From assembly GCA_032718865.1 (NCBI GenBank), contig JALUTQ010000026.1, positions 186,001 through 250,000 on the forward strand: a stretch of DNA of 64,000 bases. The letters run 5' to 3'. Shown piece by piece: positions 39,058 to 52,800 of the stretch. The translations under genes were made by a program, and so were the position numbers. Numbering within the stretch: the first letter of the stretch is position 1; every line of letters begins with the position of its first letter. The notes under the pieces were generated by a model that saw nothing but the letters and a program-made list of their open reading frames with translations, was not told the DNA's origin and searched no databases. The DNA comes from Tilletia caries. Its lineage: Eukaryota > Basidiomycota > Exobasidiomycetes > Tilletiales > Tilletiaceae.

Positions 39058-41236
39058 TCACATGGCCGCCGCTTCCTCGGAGGTCATATCCGCAGTAGGT
39101 CGTGCACGGGAGGTGAACTTCATCCGCGCGCCGTCCTTGGGCTGTCAGATGGAAGGGAGCCAAAAAGAGACGCGTCAGATTCGTGTGCTTAGGCCAGGAC
39201 CCCACCGAGCGCGATTCTGAGCACTCACGAAGATGGTAGCGATGACTCTGCGGAGCGGTGGGGGAAGAGGGAGGGAAGCGAGAGAAAGCATATTGTCAGA
39301 TTGATCAGCCTCCATTAATCGTCGCAAACGCAGAGTGACGAGCCCGACGCGCGCGCGAACAAAGGAAAATAGAAATGGCCACTCACTCAACCTGCTCGCT
39401 CAGCGGTGTGATCTTGTGTTCCCAGTCCATCAACACACTCGCCGTCCCCAAGACAGCGGTCAGATGCATAAGCGCGTACTGCTGTCCAATGCAATAATGC
39501 GGACCAGACCCGAACACCAGGTAGTTCTTCGGGTTCATCTCCGCCGGCGAGTCTTTACCCTCCATCCATCGCTCCGGTCGGAGCTCGTCCGGTTGCGGGT
39601 ATACCGCCGGGTCGTGGAGCGAGTTCCAGAAGGAAGGAATCACCATGGAGCCCTTGGGAGCCGTGTAGTTCGGGTCGATGGGGAACGGCTTGCGGGCGAC
39701 GTAAGGGACCATGATCACCGGCGGCTTGAGCCGGAGAGACTCCTTGACTGTCAACTTGGTGTACTCCATCTCCTCGACCTGGTCCAGCGTCAGGGGCGCA
39801 TCGAGGTCGGCGCCCCGGACGCGATACTGCTCCTCGCGGACTTTGCGGAGGATGTCTGGTCGGTCGGCCATGTGCTGGAAGAGGTAGGTCAGTCCAGAAC
39901 TCATGGCGTCCTGGGAGGCGAAGAGGAAGGAGAGGAGGACCATTCCGATCTCGCGATCGGAGAAGTCGCGAACGAGGACTTTACGCGACTCGGCTTCGAC
40001 GTTCTCGCTTCCCTCGCGCGCGTCGATCATGGCCTTGACCCAGGCGTCGGTGAGACAGGTGACTTCCTCACCTGCGGCCATCCGCTTCTTGGACTCCCGC
40101 GCAGTGTGTTCGAACCACTTCATAGTGAGCTTGCGGGCCTGGATGGCCTTGTAGACCTTGGTTCCGGGAAGAGCCAAGGGGAAGTTGACGAGCTCGAGAG
40201 CGACGGTGATGAGCCAGTAGCTGTCAGAGATCTGCTTTGCACCTTCGTCGGGGATGTAGTCGCCGCAGAATACGCGAAGAGAGGTCTCCATGTTCAAGTC
40301 GCGGAAGTGCATCATGTATGGAGTCGGGGTTGGGGATGGGTCAGCCACCCACTTGTCGAAGTAGGAGTGGTATATCTTCTCCTGAATGGTGAGGTAAGTC
40401 GCGAGGGCTTGGCGAGTGAAGAGGGTGTTCAGACCGCGACGGAAGTCGACGTGTTGCTTTCCATTAAGGAACACCCTGCACGCGTCAAAGCGCGATTTTT
40501 GAAAGAAGCGCGTTCAGAAACCAGCAATTCAAGCAAGTAGAGGCGCGACAATTCGCAAAGCTAGAACGCACCAGTTGTCAGCGCAGAGAACTTGCTTGGC
40601 CGATGCAACAAGGCAAGGCTCAGTATACAAGGGGCTGTTGAGAATCTTGCGGGTGTGCTCGTTCGAGGACGCAATGACGATGAAGATGTGGAAAACGGAG
40701 GCGACGCTGAGCGGGCCGGAGTTCCACCCTGCCTGGTACTTTTCCAGACTTGGTTGGAGAGAGTCCATGAACTTGCCAATGATAGGGATGGTCCATGTCG
40801 GCCCTGGGAGATGCGCTTTTTTGCGTCGGTACAGGACCTGCTCGGTGATGAGTGCTGTTGCGATCAGGGCGAGGACGGTAAAGAGGACATTGTAGGTTGA
40901 TTGGCGGGAAGCAGTGACTGCTGCAACTGCTGCCTCCTTTTGTGCGGCTGCGGCTGCGTGTGCTGCTACGGCGGCCTCTGCGGCGACGCGTGATCCCGCG
41001 GACCGAGCGGATCCTGACCAAAGCCGGAGGGCGGAGGAGAAATTTCGAGTGGATGCTGCTGCTGCTAGCTGTGCGGGTGCTGCTGCTACTGTCGCTCCTG
41101 CTGCCGCTGCTGCTGCTCTTGCCTTTGTTGTGAATGCTGCGGCGGCGACTGTTGCTGCGTGTTGGGCGACCGCTGCGGCGTCTGCTTCTCGGCCCGATGG
41201 TGATGAAGGTAAGATGTAACGGAATAGGGAGGCCAT
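39058..41236 (-). CDS. ERG5: Sterol C-22 desaturase, cytochrome P450 CYP61 (ERG5), 4 exons including a 19-nt micro-exon
   Basis: Exons on the minus strand are 41236-40572, 40475-39387, 39247-39229 (19 nt) and 39141-39058, giving 618 residues. Splicing gives PLSEQVEVIATIFPKDGARM, the expected ERG5 C-terminus. Motifs: membrane anchor (VLFTVLALIATALI), LPGPTWTIPIIG, PLYTEPCLVAS, I-helix ASQDAMSSGLTYL, K-helix ESLR, the PERW loop, and the heme ligand Cys550 in FGSGPHYCIGQ. The enzyme introduces the C22-C23 double bond of the ergosterol side chain in the ER. ERG5 is usually about 520-540 residues; the extra length is an Ala-rich (about 45% Ala) segment of ~110 residues before the anchor, coded by GCA/GCC/GCT repeats. 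A later start cannot be excluded, but the ATG at 41236 is the only upstream Met in this frame that I see. Confidence 0.93.
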
Positions 41237-42323
41237 GGCGCTCGGTTATGAGAGAAGAACAAGGGGAAAAATGAGATGAAGGAGGCGCGCCGGGATCGTC
41301 TCTGGAAGCCAGTGCACCGGGAATGAAGCGTCTGTGCTCGTCAGATCTGATGGATGGCGCATGCAACGGTCCGAGCCACAGCGAGCACAGACACTCACCA
41401 GTCTAGATGGGGCAGAATGCGAACAGCCAGAGGCACACGGGAGAGGAGAACGCTGAGTAGAGACTGCTGTTCTTCGGGGGATTGTTTTTTTGCCTTTCTT
41501 TCTTATGCTTCTTCCAAGTGCAGTATTTGGTGTGGGTGTCGATTGGGCGAGATACTGAGAGGAGAGAGGGGGAGAGAGTAAGGACGAGAGCGAGAGAGAG
41601 AGGGAGTAGAGGGAGAGGGAGGGAGGGAGCGGGACAGGGACAGGGAGGCGGCAACACGGGATCGGAGAGAAGCGCCGGGACACAGTAGGAACGCGGAAGG
41701 GAGTCAAGAAGAACGGAAGAAAGCCGTCGACAAATTCCACTCCCGAAAGTCACACCACATCGATCAATCAATTGAACGCTTCTTCGCTTCGAGCGAAAGG
41801 CAAGAGGTAAACAAACACGGCCGAGCAGCAAACGTTAAGAAAGCACGTCCGCGCGCGCCACATACACGCGCCAAACGTGCTCTAAAAGTTCCAAAAACTA
41901 CTATCTTTTCATCAGAATTGGTCTTGCCTGCCCCACTTTGACGCCCACCACGGACTCACCAAGTCACCATGGTCATCTCCAACAAACTTCTTCCCTCGAC
42001 TCCTCCTTCCTCAAATCTTCGTCGGAGTGAGGTTTCTCACACAACGAAGGGGAGGTGGGCCGTCGTCACTTGTCTCACGTCTGCGCGCACGCTGGGTCCC
42101 GCCTGGGACGCGGGAGCGGATTATTATCGCTGACTACATACTTGTCGCGTCTGAACAGTAGTAGGCCTAAAGCTGTTTAGCTGATGCCCTGATGATCTCA
42201 GCCTCCCCCCACTCAGCGTTATTTTGATGTTTTGACGGCTCACATGCATGATCCAAACTTGCCCATAAATGATCCAACATTTCTCCCAGCGCGGCACGAA
42301 TCGGCACCAGCACTCCGTACTTA
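41237..42323. other. ERG5 upstream region
   Basis: It holds a GA-rich (plus strand) or CT-rich (transcript strand) tract at about 41540-41650, common in basidiomycete promoters. No gene seen. I could not pick out a confident sterol-response element. Confidence 0.45.
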
Positions 42324-43266
42324 CAGTCGCTCCAGTAAGTTTTGACACCCCCAGGAAGAAAAAAATTGGAGAACGCGCAACACAATTTTTTCTGGAAAAT
42401 ACGGCCCATAGGTTCCATATGTATAGAGCGGGCTTCCGGTGAGTTCCAGCACGTCGAATCATCAATCGACACCACTACCATTTGTACAGCCTCGACCTTC
42501 CTCATACTTGAATTGACCCTCTCCGCCTCTCCCCTCTTCCTTCTTATTCAGATCTGATAGGTAACGTCTCATAGGCAGATCTCCTGGACGTGCGCACTTG
42601 TACGCCCGAGTACAGTTCATGCTCCGATGCGCGTTCCTGCTGCTGTTCGTCGCTCACCTCTCTTGTACTGACCCATGCTTATATCTTCTCTTAGCTGACT
42701 CATCCTCTTCCTTAATCTCCATTCTCTGACACATCCCCTGTTCTTTCTGTGTCTCTTTCCCTGACTACCGCAGTAACCCTTCTTCTGACCAACCAAACGC
42801 AGCTGTCGCCTATCTCACCTCTGCCTCGACGTCTCGTCCTCTAGCACGTCAGGCCCTTCTCCGTTCCGCTCATCCCTCTCCCTCCAAACTCTCGACTCTC
42901 TCAGCACCGTCCCCTGTCACTCTCTCCCCGCCCGTCGACGGTGTCTCTATCTATAATCTTTTTTGGCACCCCGTCTTTTTCCCTCTCCCTTCTTCACAGT
43001 TTCACACGCCGTTCCGCCCGCTCTCTCTTCTTTCTTGCTTTCCTCTCTTTGGGTCTGGGAATCAATGTCGGCAGTTATTCCCATACATCATTCCTGTCTC
43101 TGAAGATTCGCCGCGCCATAAAGCAGCTCCTGCCTGCTGGCCAGTAAACCTTGCTCTTACATAGATCGCAATGAGATGTTTTTGTCCCGAAATTCCTCCA
43201 CACATTTTTCTCTCCAGCGCTCCCACATTTTAATTTTGGCCGCGTCAAAACTTATTGGAGCGACTG
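42324..43266. mobile_element. Non-autonomous Tc1/mariner-like element, TA target site
   Basis: The ends read CAGTCGCTCCAGTAAGTTTT (42324) and, inverted, CAGTCGCTCCAATAAGTTTT (ending 43266), followed by GAC and weaker similarity inward. TA flanks both sides. The 943-bp interior is pyrimidine-rich with no transposase; frames such as 42941-43147 are short and unrecognised. Confidence 0.75.
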
Positions 43267-43875
43267 TATTACGGCGATAACTTTTCAGACCGACGGGCCA
43301 TCCCATAAACTCGCCGCTCACATCCAAATCCTGGCCCAGCTCACCCAAGCGCCAATCGCCAGCATGGAGGCGGAGTAGCCACGGAGCGGCCGAAGCGGGC
43401 CCGCGTCCACGTTATCCGGTATCCCCTGCCTGAACCAGGCGTTCAGGGAGAACTGGGAGCTGGCACTTGTCACTTGGGGCTTCCGGCTTATTGATGCCGC
43501 TTCGTGCTGATGAGAAACGGAACCTTAAATATGACATCGGCGAGTTTACGTGAGCAAAGTGAGGAAAACATATTGGTGCCCTTGAAAAATAGTTTTTGTG
43601 ATACAGCAACAGAATAAACGTGAGGGGGGAGGAGGAATGCCGAGATGTTGAAGGTGGGAGAGGGCCATAATGGTGGGTGCCGGGTGGGCTGCGAGCAGTG
43701 TGTCGAGAGAATCGAGATGGATGAGAGAGAATTGCACCGGGGAGGCCGCAATGGGTCGCGGCCGCGCGCCGGTATGGTATTATACTTGTATTGTCGTGTC
43801 GTAAAGCCCTTGTCATGTCATCTTTGCTATGGGCCCGCAGGCTGGGACCTGGGCGGATGTAATTTGCGCTGTCGA
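43267..43875. other. Intergenic region downstream of FAB1
   Basis: No gene recognised; it separates the mariner-like element from the FAB1 stop. Confidence 0.5.
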
Positions 43876-46800
43876 TCACAAGACCGCCGGAAGATGAACC
43901 GCCGCCGACGAGTTTCCGGAGAGAGAGGGTATCGAAGACAACGATGATGCGGCCAGGTCGGCGAGACTCGTTCGGTCTAGGCGCACGACAACAGTGAAAG
44001 GCTCATCAGTCTATGCCATTGATACTTCTCGCAAGCAGGGCATGAAAAGCGAGAAAGAGAGAGTGAAAGACTCACCAGGACAGCCCGTGAACGCAGACAG
44101 CATCGCAGCGCCAAACCGCTCCGCATACTCCGACGGCGGCAAGATGGTCACATTGCTCTTCGCCTCCGGACCCGACTTCAGCGCCTTCTTCGAAGAACTC
44201 TCCAGTTGCTTGGCCTGTAATGACATGACCCCCAACGCAAAAGGCTGTGTCAGCCGCCTGTCCGTTTCACAATGCGAGACATGATGCCAAGAAGAACTCA
44301 CCAAGGTAAACGCGCCGATGTAGTCCACAATCCGAGCACGAATCATCGGCTGTCGACATCGTCTCGTCTCCTTCACCTTCTTCTTCTGCTTACCCACACT
44401 CCGTCGGCGAGGTCCAAGCTCATTATCCTCCTCGCCAATTTCATCCTCCTCCTCCAACTCTTCATCGCCGCCAAGATGGTCGTGGCTGAACTCCGTCTCG
44501 GCCAAGTCCCGACTCAGCTCCGCGCTCGTCACGTCCGGCTCGTACATGCCCACCAGCAAGGAGTAGTCCATAACGTTCGACTCCGTCAGGAACGCCAGAT
44601 CATTCTTCAGCGCAGCGACGAAGAGCTCGCGCTGCGATTCAGGAACGAACGCTCGTGGGCGGCAATCTGGATTGGATGAAGAAGAGAGAAGGTCAATCAG
44701 CCGGATTTGGTTTCTGAGTCAAAGCAGCCTAGAACAGAAATACTCACTTTCGATCCACTCATGATCCCACCACACCGGCGGCTGTCCGCCTTTATCCCCA
44801 CCGCCATTCCCATCCCGATCCGCATTAGACGCAGACGAAGAAGCGCTCACTTTCACCTTCCGTTCCCGAATGCCCTTCAAGTCGTACCGAACAAGCCCAC
44901 ACCGCTCGTCCTCATCGCCCGCGAACAGATTCTCCACAATCTGCAACGTCATCTTGAGCTTTACGCCGTCGGCGTGCTTGATCTTGATACTGTAGCACCC
45001 CAGAATCTTGACCAGCAGACTCGGGCAGTTGTTCACCACCGCGTTGTGAGCGTAGCGGAGGTAGGCCGGCGAGAAGGCCAGGAAGGCCTCCATCTCGTCC
45101 AAGTTCCATACATTGAGCAGCTGTTTCGCCACGTATCGGTCATCGGACGTCTTGAAGAACTGACTCTTGCTTTTCCCACCCGCTGCGTTCCAGGTGTTGC
45201 AACGGCTCAGAGACTCAAGGAAGTCCTCCCCAATCCCCCACTTGGACCGCAGCGCCGCAAACTCCTCGGCAAACCACGCCACACACGACACCTTTGTCGT
45301 TCCGTGGTACACCGTATGTTTGACGTGCGGTGTCTCCGCGGGCGCTCGAGGGATCGAAGTTGGCAATGGCATACCCGAACCCTGAGCAGAACCCGACATG
45401 CTCATATCAGCAGGCGTGGTCGACGAACGGGCCGAGTTAGCCTCCGAGATGGCTCTAGGCGACAGGGCGTTGCCGAGCGCACTCGGCTGCTGACGTGAAC
45501 CCTTAAAGCTCTGGAAGGGACTGCTGATCGACCACAATGCATTCAAGCCCGAAGCCGCCAGGGAGGCCGATGTCGGAGTTTGAACAGCGGACGGTGTCGA
45601 GGGTCCAGCGTCACCTTGTCCCGCTCCAGCCTGGCCGGTACGGTCCTCATCAGTCCGACCCTGGATCGAGGCGGTGGAGTTAGAAGACGAGAGTGACATC
45701 GACGTATCGCCAGTCTCGCCCAGGGTATCAACACTGCCGGAGTCCTTGGTAAAGATGCTCGCAAGGGACCCCGGCCGTCCCGATACTTGCGTCACATGCG
45801 CCTTGAACGTCGTCGTCGAGCCCGTGCTCACTCCCGTCGTCACACTCGGGGTCATAACCGTGCCAGGTCCGATCGAGCTGATTATGCTCGCCGTCGGCGT
45901 CGTCGACATCTCGTTCTGCGAGCGTTGTCGAGCTCCTGATCGGGTGGGTGTCGAGGTGAGGTCGAGCATCGTTGGGTCCAGTGCGGACACACCCAAGCCC
46001 AGTCCAAGCGCAGGACCTTCTCCCGACGAGTCATGCGAAGAATCCCCCCCACCGAACGAGCTCGATATAAAGCCGCTCCCTCCCCCGCTGCTCATAGGAC
46101 CATTCTCGTTGCTCGGAGTCGGAACGGCAGATCCCGAGCTCGCCGACACTGACGAGCCTACACGGCGGAGTGTCAGGCTGAGAATGGAAGTATCCCGTCC
46201 TCGACGCTTGCGTTTCATCCGCACCGAAACCGGTTCAGGCTCATAGAATACGTGGTCCCGGTCCGGGTCGAGTCCTTGTTGTCCATTGGCACCGCTGCCC
46301 CCGCCACCGTTTCCGCCTTTGGCGGGTCGTTCCCTGTCGGGACGAGAAGAGTACGATGAAGTCACACTATTCGAGAAGGCTGAGCCGGATGTCGACCCGT
46401 CAGCCACGCCTGAGCGCCACTGGAGTACGTCAGAAGTCTTGTCCACCGCCTGAGAGCCCGGCTCCAGTCCATTTCCAGCAGATCGAAGTTCGGCGCGGTA
46501 ATCGCGAGAGCTGTGATTCGACGCAGTATGCGAGATTGAAGTGAGAGGTTCAGAACTTGATTCATGATGATGTCGGTCACCCTGAACAAAACATACCTCA
46601 AAGAGAAACTGATGATCGACAGCGGCTCGTCCTCGCGAACGACGAAGCGCGAGCCAGGGAAGGTGTGAATGTTCGAAACCGAGTACCAAGGCTCCTCGTA
46701 CTTCAACGGACCGAGCTTGGTGACCTCCGCCGCGTTCAGATGCTTCTTGACCCAGGCCTGCAACCGGTTCTTCGCCGACTTCGCTCGATCCTGAAGACCC

Positions 46801-49800
46801 TTGCGGACGTCGTTGATGAAATCGGCTAAACAGCGTGAAAAAATGGGAGAACTTCAGCGGACTGTCAAAGAGAGTGATTGAGAGTAACAGCAGAGACTCA
46901 CAGGACGTATCCTTCAAGACATCGTACAAGTCAAATTCGTCCTCCCGAAGGCCATTCTTGACTCGGTGCAGGAGCGAAAGAGCGTCCATGGCACCACCAC
47001 CAGCATTGAGAGTGTCGGTACTGCCATTGTCCGCCGGTTTCCGCTTGATCGTCATGCCCTTCTCGTCAAGCTCCCGCTCCACCAACACATCCTCCTAGAA
47101 CGACCGAAGAAAAACAGGATCAGCACCATCTAAAATTCGACACCAAACCAAATGCCAAGTCTTCTTTCTATAATTCGAAAAAAACTCACCAGTCTCGAGA
47201 TAACATCCTTGACTCCAGCATAAAACCGCTGGATCTCCAAACGCGCCTCTTCCAAATCAGGATCGTCAAGCTGAACCTTGTGCCCACCGCCGCCGCCCCT
47301 GCCACCGGTCGTGCTGGAACTACAACTACTGCTACTCCCAGCCAGCTTCCCGGGCCCGACGTCAATTCGTCGCGCACTCTCAAAGGAAGCGCGGCCAGGA
47401 TCAGGAGCATTCTTCTTGCTGCCTCCTGATCCTCCTCCTCCCGCCCCCACCACCGCCTTCCGGCCCGAGACCCAAGGTAGTGCAGTCCCGGCACCCGGAC
47501 CGCCCGGAAGCGTGATGACAGGACCTTCGATCATAAGATTGAAGACCGTCACAGGTCGTACGCAAATCTTGACCAAGGCCCGGCCAACCCGGAACAGGCG
47601 AGCCACATCGAACCGGCGCGGCTCGTTCGCAGGGTCGAAGATGTCGATCCTTTTCGTGTTGTTCTTGCCGGTAGCATCCTTGTCTGTGCTATCGCGCCGG
47701 AGGCGCTCTTTGATGCTCTGGAGCTTCTTGGAGTTGATGGTGGTGTCGGCGTCGTCCTCGGGCGATTGAGCGCCATTTTCAAGCAGGGTAGACCGCAGCG
47801 CAGGGTGGTACACCAGTGCTTCGAGGTACTTGGCAAAGCTGAGCAGGTACGTAGACTATGACGAGGAAAACAAAAAGGCAAGGAGAGGAGGGTCAGGTCA
47901 GATCGACACTTCGCGTTGCTGTTCACAAGTATCACGGCTTGGATAACTCACCTCTGACATGATCCTAGGCACACTTTGCTTGCCAGATTTCACATCCGCC
48001 TCCCACATCCACACCCCAAACCCACTCTTCGGCGGCCTCAAAGACCTCGTAAGCAGCCCCCCAGCACCACCACCAGCATCAGCACCAACTCGGTCTCCCT
48101 CACTCTTATCACCACTGCTTCCCAGCCCGCGATCCAGATCCGTCTTCTCGGCCAAGCTCAGCGCCGAGCTGGCCTCGAGCACGGCTCGACGGGCCGATTC
48201 GGGATCGGTGTGCAGGGCAGCGGCGACGGCGGCTACGTCGCTCTCGTTGACGGAGGAGAGCGTCCCGATCGGCTGCCGATGATCCTCAGCCTCCATAGAA
48301 TCATCAGCATCGCCATCGCCATCCATCCCATCAAACGCCTTCCCTCCGCCCGTCGCGTCAAGATCATCATCCCCACCTCCTTCAGAAGCTTTACCGCCCC
48401 GCTTCCGTTTCCGCTCAGCAGCCTGTTCCTTCTGCAACAGGCTCTCCGGAATCAGCTTGGAACTGACCGTGATCCGATGATGGCCGTGCAGGTAATGGAT
48501 CACCTGACCAGCCAAGATGGCATTCGCAGCGTCAACCGCCGCTTTGGCCGTCTGGCTATTCGACGGCTTACCGCCCCCACCACCACCGGCATTACCACCA
48601 GCAGCATGGCCGCCGGCCGCACCGACTCCCACGCCCAAGCCCGCACCACCTCCGCTGCCACTGGCAGAAGCGGCAGCACTACCACCACCACCCGCGACCT
48701 TGGTCAACGCGCGCAACTCGTCCAGCTGCGCCTCGGCATGCACGGCCCGGATGCACATCTCCTCAATGAGCTGGCCGAGTGGGAGGTCACGACTCCGACC
48801 CGAACGCGCATAGAACGCCACTTCCTCCCGATGACGCTGTACACCCGTCGAGGCATGGTGGAAGAACGGATTCGGGGCACTTGCGGACGCAGCGGAAGGG
48901 GTCGACGTCGCCGTCGTCGTCGTCCCCGCGCTCGTAGGCCCATTCGCCTTCGCTGCTGACTGGGCCGTAGCGGCCGAAGAAGCCGAGCTGGAAGCAGCAC
49001 TGACCTGCGTCTCGGCCGTGGCCGCGGTCGAGTTAGAAGCCTGGCTAGCCACAGACTGCCCACTCGTCGAGCCTACCGTGTTCGTATGACTCGCAGCCGT
49101 CGACGTGGCCGAACCGGGAACCGCAGACGAAACCGCCGCGCCAGCCTGCGCAGTACTTTCCACCCCCACGTCCGATCGAGCGGCACCCTCCGCCCGATCA
49201 GCAGGACGAACAACGTCCGTCCCCGCAAACGTAATCACGTCGCTCTTACCCTCCACGAGCACCGTGATGGACTGCCGCTGCGAGAAGGGCGTCAAGAAGC
49301 CGCCGTCCGAGCGCTCCGAATGAGAGATGGCCGCCCCAACCGGAACCGGCTCGTCATCCGCACTGATCGAACCCTCGCACAGACCCTGGATGACCTTCGC
49401 TATCTCCGGCGACGTCGTCAACGGTGGCGGCCAGCGCAGGTTCTCCGCAGCGACGATTGGCCACGGGGGCAACTCCTTCGCCTTCGCCTTGTCCTTGTCC
49501 TTGCCCGAGCCTGCCGCATCGTCGACCTCAGCCGCCTCGTGCACCGGGGCCGACTCCAAAAGGGCACTGCCCTCCTCAATCCGGTTCTGATCCGCCTTCC
49601 CCTTGGAACCCATCAGGAACGGCTTAAGCATCCGACCGAAGTTCGACAACCGATGCTGTGCCGCGTTCGAAGCCCGTCCCGCACTCCCACTCCCACCGCC
49701 ACCCTCGAGCTTGTTGTTGTCCTTGGGCGAGAACTCCGAATCACGAAGGGACGACGTCCTCGGGAACCCAATCGAGTTCTTAAGTACATGCCCACCAGAC

Positions 49801-52800
49801 CGCACCGGACTCGAAGGCGACGTCCTCCCCTCCTCCCTCGTCAGCGCCCTCCGCAAACCTAACCCACCCGAGCCACGTCGACCCTGGAAGAATGGCGACG
49901 AGCCAGACGAAGGCGAGTCCGTAGACGATCGGACACTACTACCCTGCGGCGTACCCGGCTCCCCCACCACGTGCCCGTCATCCGAAGAACGCTCGGCGCG
50001 AGTCCGCTCGTTCCCGCTGCCCGCCTTGCTCAGACCGGAGCGCACGGACGCGGCAGCAGCAGAAGCCGTCGCCGCCAGTGGATTATGTCTCTGCATCCAC
50101 CCACCTCCTCCCGTCCCACCTTCCTGCGAGTCCGAACCTTCCGCCGCGGCCGCCGTACTGCCACCACCGGGCGACGAAGACGTAACACCAGCAGCCTGCG
50201 TCTGGATCATATTCCACAAACTTTTCGTGCTCCACCGCTTCCCCGCCCCATTGCCCGTCGCGGACGACGAAGCCGTGCCATTCTTCGACGCCGACGCCGA
50301 CGCCAACGAGAAGGAGGAGGACGACTTCCGAGGCGTCGCAGGCGTATTACCATCGCCATCGATCTCCTCCTCCCCTCCTTCCTCCTCATCGTCAGGCGCC
50401 GGAACAGGCGAAGGCACAGACGACGTCCTAAACCGTGCGCTCCCACTACTCGCCTCCCGTCTGATATGGGGTGGAAGAAGCACAACAGCAGACGACGACG
50501 AAGAAGAAGAAGAAGAACCGGCCGTCCCGGCACTGCTACCCGCAGGAGCAACAGCACCAGCAAACGCCTCGCTAATCCGTCGTCGAGCGCCGCCGAGACT
50601 ACTACTCCTCCCCAACGAACCCCGTCCGCTGTTACTCGTCACCAACGCCGGCCTTTTCACAGCAGCAGCACCAGCAGCCTTCAACGTCGCTCCCTTCTCC
50701 TCCAACCCCGTCCCCAACCCCAACCCCAACCGCGCATACTCATTCGCCCGCCTCCTTGTCCTCGTACCCCCCGGCACCCCAGAATCCCTCAACAGCGCCG
50801 CCTCGAGCAACATCGCACACCCCGCGAAGAGCATCACTTCCAGCACGCGCTTCACCCATTCGCCCTCGTGGGCAGAGTGCACCCGGACGAAGAAGGTGCC
50901 GCCGACGACGCGCACTCGTTGGGCTTCTTCTTCTGGGTCGGGCGCTTGGGCTTGGGCGGGCGTCATGGGCGTGGTCGTGATGTTCGAGGTGGTGGTGGTG
51001 TTGGTGGACGTCCCCCGGGAAATGTCAGGCCCACTCATCGACAGCCCAAACAAGTCCTCACCAAGAAACACGTCCGGTTTCCAAATGACCGCCGAGCGAA
51101 GCGCCCCAGCTCCACCTGCATCTCCCTTCTTCCCCTTCGCAGAAGAAGCAAGGCCCGAACGCGCGGATTGACGAGTAGGGAGGGACGTAGCAGCAGTAGC
51201 AGCCGTCTCCTCCGTCCCCAAATAACCCGCAAACAGCGAGCGCAGATCCAGCATCCCCCCACCGCCACTAGACGCCCCTCCGCCCACCGCATTGCCCACA
51301 TTCACCCCACGCTCCGTCTTATCCGACCTCGTCGACGCGCCGGACTCATTACTAGCAGTCGAAGCCTGCGAATCCGAAGCCGTACGCTGTCGTTCCCCAA
51401 TCGACGAAGTATCCTCCGACATCGCCGACGAAGGCCCCCGTCTCGGCGTAACCGTCCTCTCCCTCTCCCTCTCCCTCTCCCTCTCCTCCCCTTCGTCATC
51501 AGCCAAAACAACCCTAACACAAACCCGACACCGCACCATCTTAGCCCACTCCTCACACTCCCTCGCCACCCGCTCCCGATGCTCCCTCTCCGCCTGCTCC
51601 AACAGCGCCGTCTCGGCCGCCTCGGCCTCGGAGTGCGTCGAGCGGCGCGCGGTGTTCGTCGTCGATGTCGTGCTCAGCGTGGACACCGTCGAGGGGGTGC
51701 GGTGGAGGGTGTGTTGAGGCTGGGATGAGCGCGGGGCGGAGGCGGTGGCGGTGGCGGTGGCGGAGGAGGTGGAGGAGGTGGAAGAAGCTAACGAGCCCCG
51801 CCGCGCCTGTTCAGCCTGGAACGCCGCTCCCGCCGCTGCGCTCAACGAGGACAAGTGCTCCATAGCTTTACTCCTCGTCGCCGTAACCACAGGCGCGGTC
51901 GTACCCCTGATCCCCTTCGAAGAAGAAGAAGAAGTAACCAGCCGGTCATCTGCGAAGGCGGAGGACGAAGCGAAGCCCAATCTGGGCGTAGATTGACCTG
52001 GCGGGTCCGACAGCGAAATCGTGCGTTTCTTCTTCGTAGGCGTCGTCGGATCCGCCTCCGAAGACATCATCCGATCCCCCCCTTCCCCCTCCTCGTCCTC
52101 GTCATCATCATCCTCCTCAACCTCCTCGGCAAAATCATGCTCAATAATACTCCCCCTCCGCGAGTCAGAGGACGACGTCTCGCTCCGACCCCCATCCGCC
52201 GTACCATCATCCCCACCATCATCACCATCATCCAGCCCAGCCGAATCACTCGAAACGCTCAACGCCGTCGTCGTCGTCGGCGTCGTCTTCGGCATGAACG
52301 CAGGAATGCCACCTCCACCTCCTCCACCTCCGGCAGCCGAGGAGTTGAAGCTATGGGCCGACGAGCTGGAGGGTCGACTGCTGCGTGCGCGGGAGGAGGT
52401 GGGTGGGGAGAGGATGATACTGCTGCTTGAGGTCGGCGTCGTTGGATCTCGGACGAGCTTAGGCGGGGCGGGCGTCGACGCGCGCAAGGGCATAATCTGA
52501 GCGGAGGAATGTCTCGGCGCTGCCGTCGGTGAGCTCATCTCTGCTACCGACGCCATCATCGTTGTATTTGTGGGCGGGTTGGTGGTAGAAGAAGTGACCC
52601 CGAAGGCGCCGGGTGTGCTATACGTCCGTGCGAACCAGACAGCATTGGACAATATCTTCAGCGCGACGTCCCGTTTGCGCAATCGCTGTTCATGCTCTGC
52701 GCTCGTCTCCTCGGGACTGTTCGCCCCCTCGATCCGGGAGAGAGGACCATGGTAGGCGGAGCTATAGCCGAGTAAAGAGGAAGGTATGAAAGGAGTCGGG

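Noticed and set aside
42600..43147. A small gene (68-residue frame at 42941) inside the mariner-like element
   Set aside because: Pyrimidine-rich, no motif, no coding bias; the surrounding inverted ends explain the region.
49603..51728. Long plus-strand open frames of over 500 residues opposite FAB1
   Set aside because: They are shadows of the FAB1 first exon, Pro/Arg/Ser-rich with no motifs. The minus frame carries conserved FAB1 segments and in-frame splice sites.
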